A stretch of 64,000 bases of DNA from a virus (IMGVR_UViG_3300025030_000089:1-64000); one strand, 5' to 3'. Counted from the first letter of the stretch, positions 1 to 10,911 are shown. Made by a program: numbers and translations. The notes: generated by a model from the letters alone, not told the origin.

Positions 1-596
<596 letters not shown>

Positions 597-2432
597 CTAC
601 TTGTTACCGGGCGTTGGAATACCCCGGTCAGAGTTCTGCGTTGTAACCCCTGGAGACTTATCATCGTCTTCACCTTGCATCATTTTGGCAATCATACCTA
701 GAATCGAACCTGACAAATCATCTTGTTCACGCATAGCACCGATCATCGGTTTATTCATGAACTGGTCAAACTCACCAAAATAAAGATCCTTGACACTTGG
801 GCGAGAAGTTGCATTTGAAACCGCCGCTTGTGTTCCTGCAACCAATGGGCGCAAGGCGTCTACCCAATGGGCGCTACCAGAATCAACGCCTTCCGAAAGA
901 TTACGAGCACCTCTGTTCAAAAGATTGACCGCATCGATGATATGTTTAGATTGAGGTGAATGTTGTTCTACAGCGGGAAGAATATTGTGCTTGATGTTAG
1001 AACCGTTGGAAGGTCTCAACAAAATGGCAGCGGTTTCTTCAGGAGTCGACGCATTCTTCAAACTTGCAGTAACATCATTGTCAAACGGTAGAACATCTTC
1101 TTGCCAACGCTTCATTGCATTAGCGTGTTCTTTAACGATTTCGGCGTAACGCTTCTTAGTCGCAGGAGAACTTCCTTGACCCCACTTTTCAAAGTCATTA
1201 TAAGAACGACGATAGGCGTCTGACGCCATTGTTCCGGCACTCTTATCTAGTTCACCATTGACAGCCATTCGTTTTGCACGAGCAGAGGCTTTACCCAACA
1301 TCTGTTGGATTTCTCTGAACTCGTCGTATTTCAATGGATTGGCAACAGGATCATCGACCCATTGATTGAAGCGATCAAGTCGCGTTTTCTCATAGAAACT
1401 TGGTTCAAAAACAGATGGAAAGTCTGTTTTCAATTGCTTTGCTGCGGCGTGCATCTCAGTCGGGTTAATAAGAATCGATGTTCTACCGATCTTCTGCTTT
1501 ACAGGCGCAAAGATGTCGTTACCGACTTTTGACATCTCTTTAGAAGTTTCTTCCAATCCTTTTGCCAAGTTGTTCTTATTCACACCGATCAAATCTATCA
1601 GTGCATCACCTTGCTTCTTAAGAATTGGACCACGATGACTTTCATTAGAAAACCCTTGTTCAATCGCTCTAACCAAACCGCTACCATTGATATCACCGAT
1701 TGAAGCAGGTGCTCCAAAACTATCGGCCAGAAGTTGTTTACCCTGTGCAATGGAATCGGTCCATTTGGTCTGAATCGGCGCAGCAGGTAACGACGTATCG
1801 CCTGTGAAGCGTTTAGTTCCTTCGATAAGATCGTCTACAAGGCCACCGATACGAGGTTGTAAGAAAGTCGCACCTTTACCCAGAACACCTAGACCTCCTA
1901 TACCGAGCGCCGCACCTGTTGCTCCCAAACCACCCGCCATCCCACGTTCTTCAGCAGTTCCAGGGGTTGTCAATACTTCGTAACCACCGGCAATCGGCGC
2001 ATTTTTGAGTATCGTTTGGGCGATTGTCTTGCCTTTTAAGAATGGCAGAGCGTACCCCATCGCAACATCGCCGGCCAGTTGACCACCTTTGGCCCATCCA
2101 GCTTGCGGATTTTGATCACTTGCAATTCCGTTCTTATATAATTTATGATCTTCATTTAGACGCTCTTGCAACGCTTTTCGTTTATCTCCAGCTCCATCGA
2201 TGCCGATCATTTCTTGACCGGCAAGGATCAAATCTTTAACCCCGCCATAAGCACGATCGGCAGCATGGCCTGCGCCAATCAGCGCCGTTTGACCTTTGGA
2301 ATAACCTTTGGCATACTCAGGAAGTTCACGGATTTCACCTTGTTCTTTAGGAACAAGGTCGTTTTCAGTCAACGCTTCAAAAGAAGAAGTATTGTCGTCA
2401 AGATCATTGAAATCTAAAGCGTCATACGCCAT
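597..2432 (-). CDS. Putative internal virion / ejection protein (611 aa)
   Basis: No named family is recognised. The first 40 residues are acidic. Residues about 120-190 are rich in glycine, alanine and hydrophobic residues (GLGATGAALGIGGLGVLG-type), suggesting membrane insertion. The rest is charged and helical. It is the last gene of the virion operon and follows three proteins of similar style, the usual position of podovirus ejection proteins. The ATG at 2432 is preceded by AGGAAG at 5 nt; a GTG two codons upstream overlaps the previous stop. Function is inferred from position and composition only. Confidence 0.5.
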   Translation of the reverse strand: MAYDALDFNDLDDNTSSFEALTENDLVPKEQGEIRELPEYAKGYSKGQTALIGAGHAADRAYGGVKDLILAGQEMIGIDGAGDKRKALQERLNEDHKLYKNGIASDQNPQAGWAKGGQLAGDVAMGYALPFLKGKTIAQTILKNAPIAGGYEVLTTPGTAEERGMAGGLGATGAALGIGGLGVLGKGATFLQPRIGGLVDDLIEGTKRFTGDTSLPAAPIQTKWTDSIAQGKQLLADSFGAPASIGDINGSGLVRAIEQGFSNESHRGPILKKQGDALIDLIGVNKNNLAKGLEETSKEMSKVGNDIFAPVKQKIGRTSILINPTEMHAAAKQLKTDFPSVFEPSFYEKTRLDRFNQWVDDPVANPLKYDEFREIQQMLGKASARAKRMAVNGELDKSAGTMASDAYRRSYNDFEKWGQGSSPATKKRYAEIVKEHANAMKRWQEDVLPFDNDVTASLKNASTPEETAAILLRPSNGSNIKHNILPAVEQHSPQSKHIIDAVNLLNRGARNLSEGVDSGSAHWVDALRPLVAGTQAAVSNATSRPSVKDLYFGEFDQFMNKPMIGAMREQDDLSGSILGMIAKMMQGEDDDKSPGVTTQNSDRGIPTPGNK

Positions 2433-2434
2433 GT

Positions 2435-4105
2435 TCACTTCCTTTTGTCAGGTGAATATGCGCCTTTTTGCATGGCGAAATTGTACCATTCTTTCTGTTG
2501 ATCTTCTACAGACGCCTTCGGATATTTGGCAGTGAATTTAGCCAAGAATGTTTCTTTGGTCAAAGGTTCGTAACGAACATAAGTATTACCATCAATAACC
2601 TTCTTAACAGGCGCAAGACCAATAATCGGATCTTTTGGATCTAATTTGAAGTCAGCCATCGTTCCACCATTGGCAAGGTGCTGACGTTGTTTCTCTTGGA
2701 TGATCGCCATCGCTTCATTCATTGCTCTTGATGCACCGATGATCTTCAAACGACCGTTCAAAGTATTGTCAAGTGAACCTGCTGACATCTGTGCAACGAT
2801 CAAGTCCAAGTTAGACACTGCTGTACCTGAACCGTAAGCACTGATGAATGTACGAACTTGGTTCTGCATTGCAGAGAAGAAGGCCGCGTTGTTGCTCGCA
2901 GTCTTAGCCAAAGTTCCTTTAGGATCAAAGTAGTTCACCCAACCACCAAGGTTAGTGATCAACTCTGAAGCAGGTCCTTGTGAAGTGATCAACTTTCCAG
3001 TCTTAGGATCAGCGGCCAAAGAAAGACGTTCCATGTCCATCAATGCAGCGTTTGAACCTCGCAAAGCTTGTCCCGATGCGTCCAATTCAGCGATCTTTTC
3101 AGCATCTTTGGCTCGTTGCTGAGTAGTTGGAGCGAAACCGACCCCTTGTGAAGAAGTGGGAGCGGTAGCTCTTGCATTCGCAACCGGAGGAATCGACCCT
3201 GGAATATTGCTTCTAACATCAGGGACGCCTGTTCCCGCTGCCATTTTAGCCATTGAAGCTTCTTGACGCGGTGTACCAGCGTAAGCCGGAGGTAACACAT
3301 TACCCTCCAACATTGCGGTCAAACGCTGTTTTTCTTCATTCAATTGCGCGACAGGAGCAGCATACCTAGGATTGTTCCCATACTTTTTCAACTGTTCTTC
3401 AATTTCTTGCAGTTGAAGTGCAGCCGTTGAAGATGTATCTTTCGGTTGCGGAGTTGTCAATGCAGTATTGTCCAATGGGCGGATGCCCATATTTCGCATC
3501 TGTTGTTCAATCGCAGCTTGCTGTTCTTCAGTACCGTTGGCGTAAGACTTTGCCAAAATCTTGGCCTGATTATCGATATCATCATCGGTCCAACCTGGGC
3601 GTTTGTAAAGACCGACGGTATTAGCGTGATCAAGTAGACGTTTCTTATAGTCTTCTTGCAGTTTGAACACATCGACCGGGCCGACTGCCCACTTACCTTC
3701 ACCAGTGGCTTCATTGTTCAACCAGATACCGTCGCGTGCCTTTGAAGCAACCCAACGATTCTTAGTTTCTTGCGCCGCCTTCGCAGCATTCATCCGTGCG
3801 ATCACCTTCTCGCGCAAATCAGCAAGTGATTTCTCTTTAGAAGCAAGATTCTCATTGATCAAACTGCGGCGCGTTCCTTCGCGAGCAATCCCGGGTAGGC
3901 GGGCACGTTGATATTCCTGAAACGGATCGCGTCCGTAGATACCACCGATACCTGCGGCAAGCATCGGGTCCGTGTCTCGTTTATCTTGCTGATTCAGATA
4001 GTCAGTCTGTTTCTGAAGTTCAGCATCGCGACGAGCTTCGTTCTCAATCCATTGACGATTGACATCTTCGTATTCGTTGCGCAGATATTGAACAGTTTCA
4101 TCCAT
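2435..4105 (-). CDS. Putative internal virion / ejection protein (556 aa)
   Basis: A long, charged, alpha-helical protein. The N-terminal 120 residues are rich in Arg, Glu and Gln, with heptad-like spacing that suggests coiled coil. A proline- and threonine-rich linker lies at about 215-330, and a helical domain follows at about 340-470. There is no signal peptide or membrane segment. ATG 4105 has GGGAGG 6 nt upstream. It lies between two glycine-rich virion proteins with 2-3 nt gaps, so it is co-translated with them. A role in the ejection apparatus is inferred from context. Confidence 0.45.
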   Translation of the reverse strand: MDETVQYLRNEYEDVNRQWIENEARRDAELQKQTDYLNQQDKRDTDPMLAAGIGGIYGRDPFQEYQRARLPGIAREGTRRSLINENLASKEKSLADLREKVIARMNAAKAAQETKNRWVASKARDGIWLNNEATGEGKWAVGPVDVFKLQEDYKKRLLDHANTVGLYKRPGWTDDDIDNQAKILAKSYANGTEEQQAAIEQQMRNMGIRPLDNTALTTPQPKDTSSTAALQLQEIEEQLKKYGNNPRYAAPVAQLNEEKQRLTAMLEGNVLPPAYAGTPRQEASMAKMAAGTGVPDVRSNIPGSIPPVANARATAPTSSQGVGFAPTTQQRAKDAEKIAELDASGQALRGSNAALMDMERLSLAADPKTGKLITSQGPASELITNLGGWVNYFDPKGTLAKTASNNAAFFSAMQNQVRTFISAYGSGTAVSNLDLIVAQMSAGSLDNTLNGRLKIIGASRAMNEAMAIIQEKQRQHLANGGTMADFKLDPKDPIIGLAPVKKVIDGNTYVRYEPLTKETFLAKFTAKYPKASVEDQQKEWYNFAMQKGAYSPDKRK

Positions 4106-4107
4106 GA

Positions 4108-5115
4108 TCAACCTCCCAACAGCTTGCTTGCATCAAAAACATTGTTCGTTGAACCTGCACCGGCGGGATTGAAATTACCAACACCTCCAGACCACTTGTT
4201 GAACATGTTCAACGGCATAGTGCGATTACGTTGCCATGCAGCCAATGCGCCTTCAACTTGTTGCTGATTGTTCTGCTGCTCAGTTCCTGCAAGATTCATA
4301 CCTTGCGTGATAGCGTTCTGACCAAACGTTCCTTGTTGTTTGAGCATGTTCATATAATCGGTGGAAGCCTGACCATAAGCGCCGACCATACCCTTCGTAT
4401 TTGCATCTGCAATCGCTTGTTGCGTATCACGGATCGCACGATTACCAAACTCAGCATTGCGCGTAGAGCCAAATTGACCTGCCCCGGTGAACGTTGAATT
4501 GACTCCGGGAAGAATGTTCTCAGTCAAATTCTGGCTAGTCAAACGATTCGCCGTACTCAACGCACCTTCTGTATAAGGGTTCAGATAACTGTTAACCTGA
4601 TTCGGGTCATAAGTTCCAGAAGCCGAAAGCCATTCGTTACCTTTCTGCATCAATCCAGGAGCGTAACCAATACCTTTCTTCTGAGCATCGGTCAATCCTG
4701 CGACTTCTGTTCCAGTATAAGGTGTGTAACCCGAAATCAAACTTCCAGTCTTACCAGCAAGATCACGCCCTTGACCAAGAAGTTCTTGCCAGTCTACCTG
4801 ATTAGAGATTCCATAAGCACCTCCAAGCAAACCTGCTAAGTTAGAACCAACACCACCTTGACCAAACAGATCTGCGAGTGAATTAATTCCACCGGAGACC
4901 GCACCCCCGACACTATTAGAACCACCGGAAAAAAGTGAATCTAACCAGGAAACCCCAGTGTTGCTGTTCTGATCCCAAACAGTACTCGGGTCGCCGTCGT
5001 AGTTCGAAAGAGCGTCGTTACCGAGACCCCATGTATCTATCCAACTGTTATCTCCACCTGAAACATAACTTCCAGTTCCACCGAAATTATCAGAGTACCA
5101 ACTGTCATCAGCCAT
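4108..5115 (-). CDS. Putative virion protein, glycine/asparagine rich (335 aa)
   Basis: Low-complexity N-terminus rich in Gly, Ser, Asp and Trp, a glycine-rich hydrophobic stretch at about 65-105, then a motif region NPYTEGAL...NILPGVNSTFTGAGQFGS. I associate that pattern with internal or tail-tip proteins of large podoviruses (family memory, not a search). The C-terminal 120 residues are Gln-rich and helical. It sits between two other candidate ejection proteins. The start has GGGG at 7 nt. Confidence 0.45.
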   Translation of the reverse strand: MADDSWYSDNFGGTGSYVSGGDNSWIDTWGLGNDALSNYDGDPSTVWDQNSNTGVSWLDSLFSGGSNSVGGAVSGGINSLADLFGQGGVGSNLAGLLGGAYGISNQVDWQELLGQGRDLAGKTGSLISGYTPYTGTEVAGLTDAQKKGIGYAPGLMQKGNEWLSASGTYDPNQVNSYLNPYTEGALSTANRLTSQNLTENILPGVNSTFTGAGQFGSTRNAEFGNRAIRDTQQAIADANTKGMVGAYGQASTDYMNMLKQQGTFGQNAITQGMNLAGTEQQNNQQQVEGALAAWQRNRTMPLNMFNKWSGGVGNFNPAGAGSTNNVFDASKLLGG

Positions 5116-5119
5116 TTCA

Positions 5120-6406
5120 TTACCCCTTAAATTGGTTACCGATTATTTTGCCACCTGTGTTCCAAGCGGACTTAAGTAAACTGTTTTTCATTGCTTCTTC
5201 TACGTCTTTACCCATCAGCACACTAGTTGTTCCTGAAGTCAGTAGTCTTGATATGGCAGGGTTGATGTATTGACTTCCAGCGCCAGAAACATATTGATTA
5301 CCTCCGAGCGAACTTCCGATACCTGCTGACAAACCACCACCTAACGCAGCTTTACCAACGTCACCACCTGTTAATCCTGCCAAAGCACCACTGATCAGAC
5401 CGTTCGCAAGACCTGCCTGTATTGCAGTATTGGTTATACCTGTAGCCCCGCCAATAGCCCCACCAACTTTGCCCACAATACCTGTCGCTGGAATGAATGA
5501 AGCCAATGCACCAAGTGGATTCTTATTAACAACTGCATTTGAAGCAGAAAGAGCTATTCCGATCGGTTGCATTCCTGGAATAAAAGACAATAATGAACCT
5601 AATGGACCAGCAATACCACCTTTACGATACGATTGTGTTTTAGAATCTTGGTTACGATCGTAATCGTAAGTCATTTCCCCAGGATCTTGAGTGAAATAAC
5701 CGTAGTTAGGGTCGTACAGTTCGTTATCTTTCCAATCCCAACCTGCCGTATCTTGCAACGTCGGCATCAAATCCATTGATGCTTTTAACAGCGGCCCTGT
5801 GTTTTCAAGATCATAACGTCCGGTTGCAGACCAATCAGGATTAAAGTAATGGGTCTGGTTGTTTCGTTTACCTACAGATTTAGTTTGACCAGAATAGTCA
5901 AAACCGAGTGTTGGATCGAAGCCGATATCTGAACCGCTTCCAACATGACCACCGAGCGCCATTTCGTAAGGAGTATAGTAACCTTTCGTCACTTCATCGG
6001 CCAGATTTTCTGTCTCGGTCATATGACCCAGACGAACCATGTCTTGAAGACGAGTCCAGTCGCTTGCCAAATCAGTTACACCAGTCACTTTTCCGGTAGC
6101 GATGTCACCATAAATATCATTCTTCCAAGAGTCGTCGCCCGTATACGACTTGTCGCCGTAAGTGTACGTCGGATCAAGAACTTCACGCAAGTCATATTCG
6201 TTATAACCTTTTCCGGTATCACGAACATCTTGAATCTTACCGTAAGGAGTATAAGAATTTATGTTAAGATCAACTTCAGGTGCTTCATAAGCCTGCCGAT
6301 AAATGTCTGGAATGTTTTGTTCATAGTAAGAAAAGTCAGGTGTGACGTAGTCATAACTGGACGTATTTTTATACTTCTTACCGAACAGGAGACTGCTTAA
6401 ACCCAT
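5120..6406 (-). CDS. Putative virion / ejection protein with hydrophobic C-terminal half (428 aa)
   Basis: The N-terminal 255 residues are soluble and rich in Tyr and Asp. From about 265 to 365 the protein is a near-continuous glycine/alanine/isoleucine stretch with repeated GxxxG spacing (GKVGGAIGGATG, GLISGALAGLTGG), typical of membrane-active sequences. This bipartite design and the gene position suggest a DNA-ejection channel component, which is an inference. Its own sigma70-like promoter lies at 6434-6462, and the last four virion genes may form a sub-operon. Confidence 0.45.
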   Translation of the reverse strand: MGLSSLLFGKKYKNTSSYDYVTPDFSYYEQNIPDIYRQAYEAPEVDLNINSYTPYGKIQDVRDTGKGYNEYDLREVLDPTYTYGDKSYTGDDSWKNDIYGDIATGKVTGVTDLASDWTRLQDMVRLGHMTETENLADEVTKGYYTPYEMALGGHVGSGSDIGFDPTLGFDYSGQTKSVGKRNNQTHYFNPDWSATGRYDLENTGPLLKASMDLMPTLQDTAGWDWKDNELYDPNYGYFTQDPGEMTYDYDRNQDSKTQSYRKGGIAGPLGSLLSFIPGMQPIGIALSASNAVVNKNPLGALASFIPATGIVGKVGGAIGGATGITNTAIQAGLANGLISGALAGLTGGDVGKAALGGGLSAGIGSSLGGNQYVSGAGSQYINPAISRLLTSGTTSVLMGKDVEEAMKNSLLKSAWNTGGKIIGNQFKG

Positions 6407-6433
6407 AATTCTCTCCGAAAGCCAACGGTTTAC

Positions 6434-6462
6434 ATTGTAGCCTCAAACCTCAGGTTTGCAAA
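6434..6462 (-). promoter_or_regulatory. Sigma70-like promoter before gene at 5120-6406
   Basis: On the minus strand TTTGCA and TACAAT are separated by 17 nt. The element lies in the only gap of this part of the virion operon, 28 nt upstream of the ATG at 6406. An inverted repeat (CCTGAGG/CCTCAAAC-like) lies within the spacer. The call is from consensus match and position. Confidence 0.55.
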
Positions 6463-6822
6463 TTATTCGATTGTAATGCAACCAGAACATATTCCTGAAG
6501 ACGTATAAGTGAACATGAAGTCTTTATAACCTGTAGAATCAATTGACTTCAACAACGTATAACTATCGGTTGAAAGTGAAACTGAAACATTCGTCAAACT
6601 GAACAACTTACCGTACATTGAAACTGTTGCAGAACTGAGATTGACAATCTGAAGCTTTCTACCGTTACGAGGTTCAGGTAATGTGATTACAATCGTTCCT
6701 GTCGCAGCGGCAGCAACGATAATGATTGTGTCTCTGTCGACAATGGTGTAACTTGCTGAAACAACACGTTCAGTTTCCTGACTATCTTGCCAAAGAGTTG
6801 TATCGCGATCGGGAAGGTTCAT
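6463..6822 (-). CDS. Small structural protein (119 aa), unknown
   Basis: No family is recognised. The sequence alternates hydrophobic and polar residues (TIVDRDTIIIVAAAATGTIVITLP), as in a beta-sandwich, and ends with two cysteines in GICSGCITIE. It overlaps the upstream nozzle-like gene by ATGA and is followed by a promoter rather than directly by a gene. A small tail or head accessory protein is likely. Confidence 0.4.
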   Translation of the reverse strand: MNLPDRDTTLWQDSQETERVVSASYTIVDRDTIIIVAAAATGTIVITLPEPRNGRKLQIVNLSSATVSMYGKLFSLTNVSVSLSTDSYTLLKSIDSTGYKDFMFTYTSSGICSGCITIE

Positions 6823-8525
6823 GACCTAGGATCACCTGCTTCAAGGTGTAACAGACATTTACCCATCTGATAATCGCCACCCGATTCATTCGATTCGAAC
6901 TTCAAACTGATCAAGCGACCTTGGATGTACGGGTCAATCTTTTCAGTTGTGTTCGTAAACGTATACGGCCCGTGAACAACTTCAGGAGACTTGGCGTATT
7001 CCTTGGTCAACACTGACAAGCTCAGATTACCAGTTTGAATGAAATCAGGTTCAATTCTAAGGAAGCGTGTCCAAAGGTTGATAGATTGGTCTGCAGACAA
7101 AAGACTCACATTTGACGTTGTGAAATGACTTTTGATTGCGTAGAAGAAATCGCCTTCAACATGGTCTTTACCGAATTCGTGCAAGAACAATCCACAGGTT
7201 TCAGTAAATGTAACGATGTCAGCGGTGTCTGTATCTCCAATGACGTCAATAGTCGCACCAGCAACGAACTCAACGTTATTGGTATGTTTTATGAAATAAA
7301 CAACCCCTTGGACACTAATTACTTCAAACGTCGCACCACTTGCGTCAACCTTAACAATATCACCTTCTGCGATAGTTCCGGTAAGGTTTTCTGTTATGAC
7401 TTTGTAGAGATTGTTTGAAGATATTGCATATTGAACAGGATTGCTTTTGTAGTAAGAACCCGCTGTACGACTCAATTCATAATCATACCAGACCTTCTCA
7501 CGGATATTGAAAACGACTGCGTGAGAACATTCCTCATTATCTCCGTAAGGGAAGTACCAAATGACTTCGCCAAAGCGGGTGTTCTTTGTTGCCCAAATCT
7601 TTGTAGAACATTCGCGATTCAAGTTATCAAAGAACCAATTCTTATTTGTATTGTTTTCAAGTTCAGTGACACTCTGTCCATCGCTGACGTAGAATTTGTC
7701 AACGCCTGCCCAAAAGTAACCACCGTCAAACTCAACAACTGCGTTTTGACTGATTATTGAAGAACTTGTTGTCAACTTGCCGAAACGGAATATTGCTTGT
7801 CCTCCAACCCAGTCCATACGAATAACTGATGTTAAGGAGAACAACAAACCTCCTGGCCCGCTGCCAGTGGGCAAGGACAAGCCTGCCACAATACCATCGC
7901 TTGTCACTCGATCAGAACCTGCGTCGCCTGTTGTCGTATTGAATGGTTCATTAGCATTAGACCAAGTGACTGAACCGTTTGGACCATAATAAATCGCATA
8001 CGGCTGAGTGACAAACAGACCACGACATGTCAATCCTGATACGGCAGTGAACGCAGTTTCATCAAAAACATTACCTTGGTAAACCTGCCCCACATCGATT
8101 GTGTCTAACGCTCGCAGCGACGCAGTTGCGACAGAAAGAACGATTGATTTATCTGCACCAGCGGCATCGTCATACATTGTTCCAACAGACCAAAGATAAT
8201 TGTCATTTTGAGCAAACGCTGTCGGGGTGCGGTCAACAATGAAAGAACCGAGACCGTTATTATCAACAAGGATAGATTCGACACCTCGTACTGAAAATGA
8301 CAAAATGCGGGCAGTGGCATTGTAAGGTGTAACAATTGAGGCACGTACAGGGGCGCTCAGACGGTCGCTGACGCGTATAAAACCACCCATTTTGCGCGGC
8401 CTACCACGTTGAAAACGCACCCATTGACCGTCAATATAACCGACCCCTTTGACGTCAAAGTTTGTACCGTCTCGCTGTATTCCGGGAGAAGGTTGTAACG
8501 GCTGAAGCGATTTGACGTCAGACAT
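6819..8525 (-). CDS. Tail nozzle / hub protein, P22 gp10- or T7 gp12-like (568 aa)
   Basis: The N-terminus (QPSPGIQRDGTNFDVKG...WVRFQRGRPRKMGGF) has the pattern of short-tail hub or nozzle proteins, in which a viral name-less beta-propeller is built after an N-terminal strand giving Gln-Arg-Asp-Gly and RP-K-GG motifs. The remainder is beta-rich throughout, with SF and LVDNNG blade-like repeats. It lies immediately after the fibre gene and two genes after an adaptor, matching podovirus tail order. It likely forms the distal tail tube through which DNA leaves. The call is by pattern and context. Confidence 0.6.
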   Translation of the reverse strand: MSDVKSLQPLQPSPGIQRDGTNFDVKGVGYIDGQWVRFQRGRPRKMGGFIRVSDRLSAPVRASIVTPYNATARILSFSVRGVESILVDNNGLGSFIVDRTPTAFAQNDNYLWSVGTMYDDAAGADKSIVLSVATASLRALDTIDVGQVYQGNVFDETAFTAVSGLTCRGLFVTQPYAIYYGPNGSVTWSNANEPFNTTTGDAGSDRVTSDGIVAGLSLPTGSGPGGLLFSLTSVIRMDWVGGQAIFRFGKLTTSSSIISQNAVVEFDGGYFWAGVDKFYVSDGQSVTELENNTNKNWFFDNLNRECSTKIWATKNTRFGEVIWYFPYGDNEECSHAVVFNIREKVWYDYELSRTAGSYYKSNPVQYAISSNNLYKVITENLTGTIAEGDIVKVDASGATFEVISVQGVVYFIKHTNNVEFVAGATIDVIGDTDTADIVTFTETCGLFLHEFGKDHVEGDFFYAIKSHFTTSNVSLLSADQSINLWTRFLRIEPDFIQTGNLSLSVLTKEYAKSPEVVHGPYTFTNTTEKIDPYIQGRLISLKFESNESGGDYQMGKCLLHLEAGDPRS

Positions 8526-8528
8526 TAG

Positions 8529-10235
8529 TTAGGTTCCGGCAATAATAACTGAAAACGGCCAATCTGCATAGACTTCACCAGCTGCGATCTTAATAGTTAG
8601 TTTGGAAATCGTCTTAGAGTCTACCCAACCTGATCCATACTGACCTGCAGAACTGTATCTTTGTATACTTACAATCGCCGCATAGTTTGCATTAGTTGCG
8701 TTGGTTGTCAAATTGACTTCATATTGCCCAGGTCCTATCTTTGTTACAGAAGATATACCGTTGCTTCTTAACAACGTTCCGTCTGCCGCTACAGATGCGT
8801 AAATCGTCGCAATAGCTACACCGAGAGTCGCCCGTTGAGCAGCAACATCAGCATCGTCAACTAACGCTCGTCCTGCAGCAGTAAAATCTGCAAGCGCGGC
8901 AGTACCCGATCCAGTAAAATAAGGGACCTTATTGGCGGCTGAAGTTAATCCTGCAATCGCTGTCAATTCTGCATCAGTGACTTGACGAGTGTCGATGTCA
9001 GTTTGAAGTTCTGCAAGTGCGGCGTTCAAATTAGTAGAAGTAAGATTACCGCTCGCAGCAGTTGTCAAACCTGCCGAAGTAAATACTCCAACAGAAGAAC
9101 CATTTACCGATATACCGACATCTTGTGAACCTGATTTATAAAGACCTGAATTAGTCTTTGTTGCAAAATTAATCGACGGACCTGTCGCATTACCATCTTC
9201 AAATGAAATCGCGCTTGTAGCAGCAACGCTTTGAGCACTGACGACATTCACAGAATCACAATAAACGATTATACGAGATGTTTGAGGAATCGTTGCCCCT
9301 GAACCTGCTGCAGTTTTGATTACGATGTTTTGAGCAGTAGACAGTTTGTTATAGACATAGTAAACCTGAACAGATGAAGGGACTACAATATTGACTCCTG
9401 CTTCAGGAGTACCGGTGAAGGTCAACAGTTTGTTAGATGCTTCCGCGGTGGTCAATGTGATCGTACCACCTGCGGAAACGTCCTTTGTCAACTGTGTGAA
9501 ATTAAATGAGGTTGAACGACCGTAACCGACAGTAAACCATTCTGTACCAGATGCACAGATAATGGTTGATTCACCAGGATTCAAATTGAATGTAATCAGG
9601 TCGTCAATCGTTTCTGAACCGTTTGGATTTATAGTGAGATTACCTGTCCCACTGTTTCTCAACAGAAAGAAGAAGTCTTCACCAACGGTGGCAGCGGTAG
9701 GGAGGGTAACTTCTGAAATACCACCGGTGAATAGAACCAATTTAGAACGGTCTGTGGTTAAGATCGTGTAATTAGAATTGATCGCAGTGATCGGATGTGA
9801 TTGATTTAACGTAGTCCCTACAGCTTTGATACCATTACCAACGAGAGAAGCTGCGTCAGCAGAAGAAGTGCCTGTCCCATAAATGAACTGCCCCCACGTT
9901 CCGGCGGAAGTTGAATTATTGGTAACATAAATCAATACCGCTTGACCTGCCGCGACAGTTGTCAATGAAGACGCATCGTTCTTGAGAACTGTTATCGCAC
10001 TTGCACCAAGGTTGCGAATCATGATATCGCGACCGTTTGACACCTCAGCAGCCGAAGGCATTGTTATCGAATATGCCCCTGTCGGGGTAACTTCAAGAAT
10101 ATCAGTTAAAACAAGACCTGTGCCGCTGTAATTGTCGGGCCAATGTGATGAAACATCGGATGTCAGCGAGTATGCGGAATATGACTGTTGTGACGGAGGG
10201 ACGGAGTTGTTACCAAAGACGTCAATGTAGTTCAT
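8529..10235 (-). CDS. Tail fibre / spike protein (568 aa)
   Basis: Beta-rich and Ser/Thr/Gly/Asn rich, with few charged residues. Residues about 400-470 carry the common phage-fibre segment AELTAIAGLTSAANKVPYFTG and AAGRALVDDADVAAQR, followed by a C-terminal domain that may bind receptor. The N-terminal about 330 residues contain several repeats of a beta-prism-like unit (TILTTDRSKLVLFTGGI, LTFTGTPEAGVNI). It overlaps the adaptor gene upstream by 4 nt, so fibre and adaptor are translationally coupled. Confidence 0.7.
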   Translation of the reverse strand: MNYIDVFGNNSVPPSQQSYSAYSLTSDVSSHWPDNYSGTGLVLTDILEVTPTGAYSITMPSAAEVSNGRDIMIRNLGASAITVLKNDASSLTTVAAGQAVLIYVTNNSTSAGTWGQFIYGTGTSSADAASLVGNGIKAVGTTLNQSHPITAINSNYTILTTDRSKLVLFTGGISEVTLPTAATVGEDFFFLLRNSGTGNLTINPNGSETIDDLITFNLNPGESTIICASGTEWFTVGYGRSTSFNFTQLTKDVSAGGTITLTTAEASNKLLTFTGTPEAGVNIVVPSSVQVYYVYNKLSTAQNIVIKTAAGSGATIPQTSRIIVYCDSVNVVSAQSVAATSAISFEDGNATGPSINFATKTNSGLYKSGSQDVGISVNGSSVGVFTSAGLTTAASGNLTSTNLNAALAELQTDIDTRQVTDAELTAIAGLTSAANKVPYFTGSGTAALADFTAAGRALVDDADVAAQRATLGVAIATIYASVAADGTLLRSNGISSVTKIGPGQYEVNLTTNATNANYAAIVSIQRYSSAGQYGSGWVDSKTISKLTIKIAAGEVYADWPFSVIIAGT

Positions 10236-10858
10236 TTCTTACCCCGCATAGAACTGTCAGATTCACGCATAGTGTTCTCTTGTTTTATTGCTGCCATCGC
10301 TCGGTCGTAAAGTCCTTGGAACTCCTGCAACCTTTCAGCGCGTTTCAAAAACGGTTGAGCCTCGAGCAGTGTAGCATAAAGCATGAGTTGCGGCGCATAG
10401 CGCGTGGTCCAATTCGTTTGATTCTCTTCCGACAGAGGTTCAGGGCGTTCGTGGTACAGAAGTTCGCAAGAATAAACCGCATTCGGTGCTGCAACCATGA
10501 GGAAATGCTCATAGTCATAGTCGGCATAGAACTCGGGTTCTGCCGTAACGTCATTATTGGGCCAATACATGCGACAGTATTCGTAAGTCCTTGGATACAA
10601 ATACTTACGACCTGTTGAAGTCAAAATTGACAATGAAAGCGTCTCACGCCAGCGGGCAGGTTTCTCGTAAATGTAGTCACCAATGGTAGTTGAGAAGATT
10701 ACAGGTCGAACGTAACCAAGACCTTTGACTTCGGTCGCAATGCGATTCTCAGCCAACATGATGAGACGAGGAATTTGCGTTACAAATGGTTCGTCACTAC
10801 GCTCGGCATAGTTTTGAATATCAGAAATTAAAGAAGTATAGGTTAGTGCTTCTGTCAT
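10232..10858 (-). CDS. Head-to-tail adaptor, SU10-adaptor-like (208 aa)
   Basis: It starts with TSLISDIQNYAERSDEPFVTQIPRLI and has AENRIATEVKGLG, the helical pattern of the phage adaptor family seen in SU10/phiEco32-type podoviruses (PF24175, from memory). The middle has a beta region (PARWRETLSLSI, YLYPRTYEYCRMYWP). The C-terminal helix (YAPQLMLYATLLEAQPFLKRAERLQEFQGLYDRAM) fits the ring-forming adaptor. It connects the portal to the nozzle. The downstream fibre gene overlaps by ATGA. Confidence 0.75.
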   Translation of the reverse strand: MTEALTYTSLISDIQNYAERSDEPFVTQIPRLIMLAENRIATEVKGLGYVRPVIFSTTIGDYIYEKPARWRETLSLSILTSTGRKYLYPRTYEYCRMYWPNNDVTAEPEFYADYDYEHFLMVAAPNAVYSCELLYHERPEPLSEENQTNWTTRYAPQLMLYATLLEAQPFLKRAERLQEFQGLYDRAMAAIKQENTMRESDSSMRGKK

Positions 10859-10911
10859 GATTTAATCCCCTGTTCACAATAGCATGGAGGTCCGTAGCTC
10901 ATGTGGAGTCC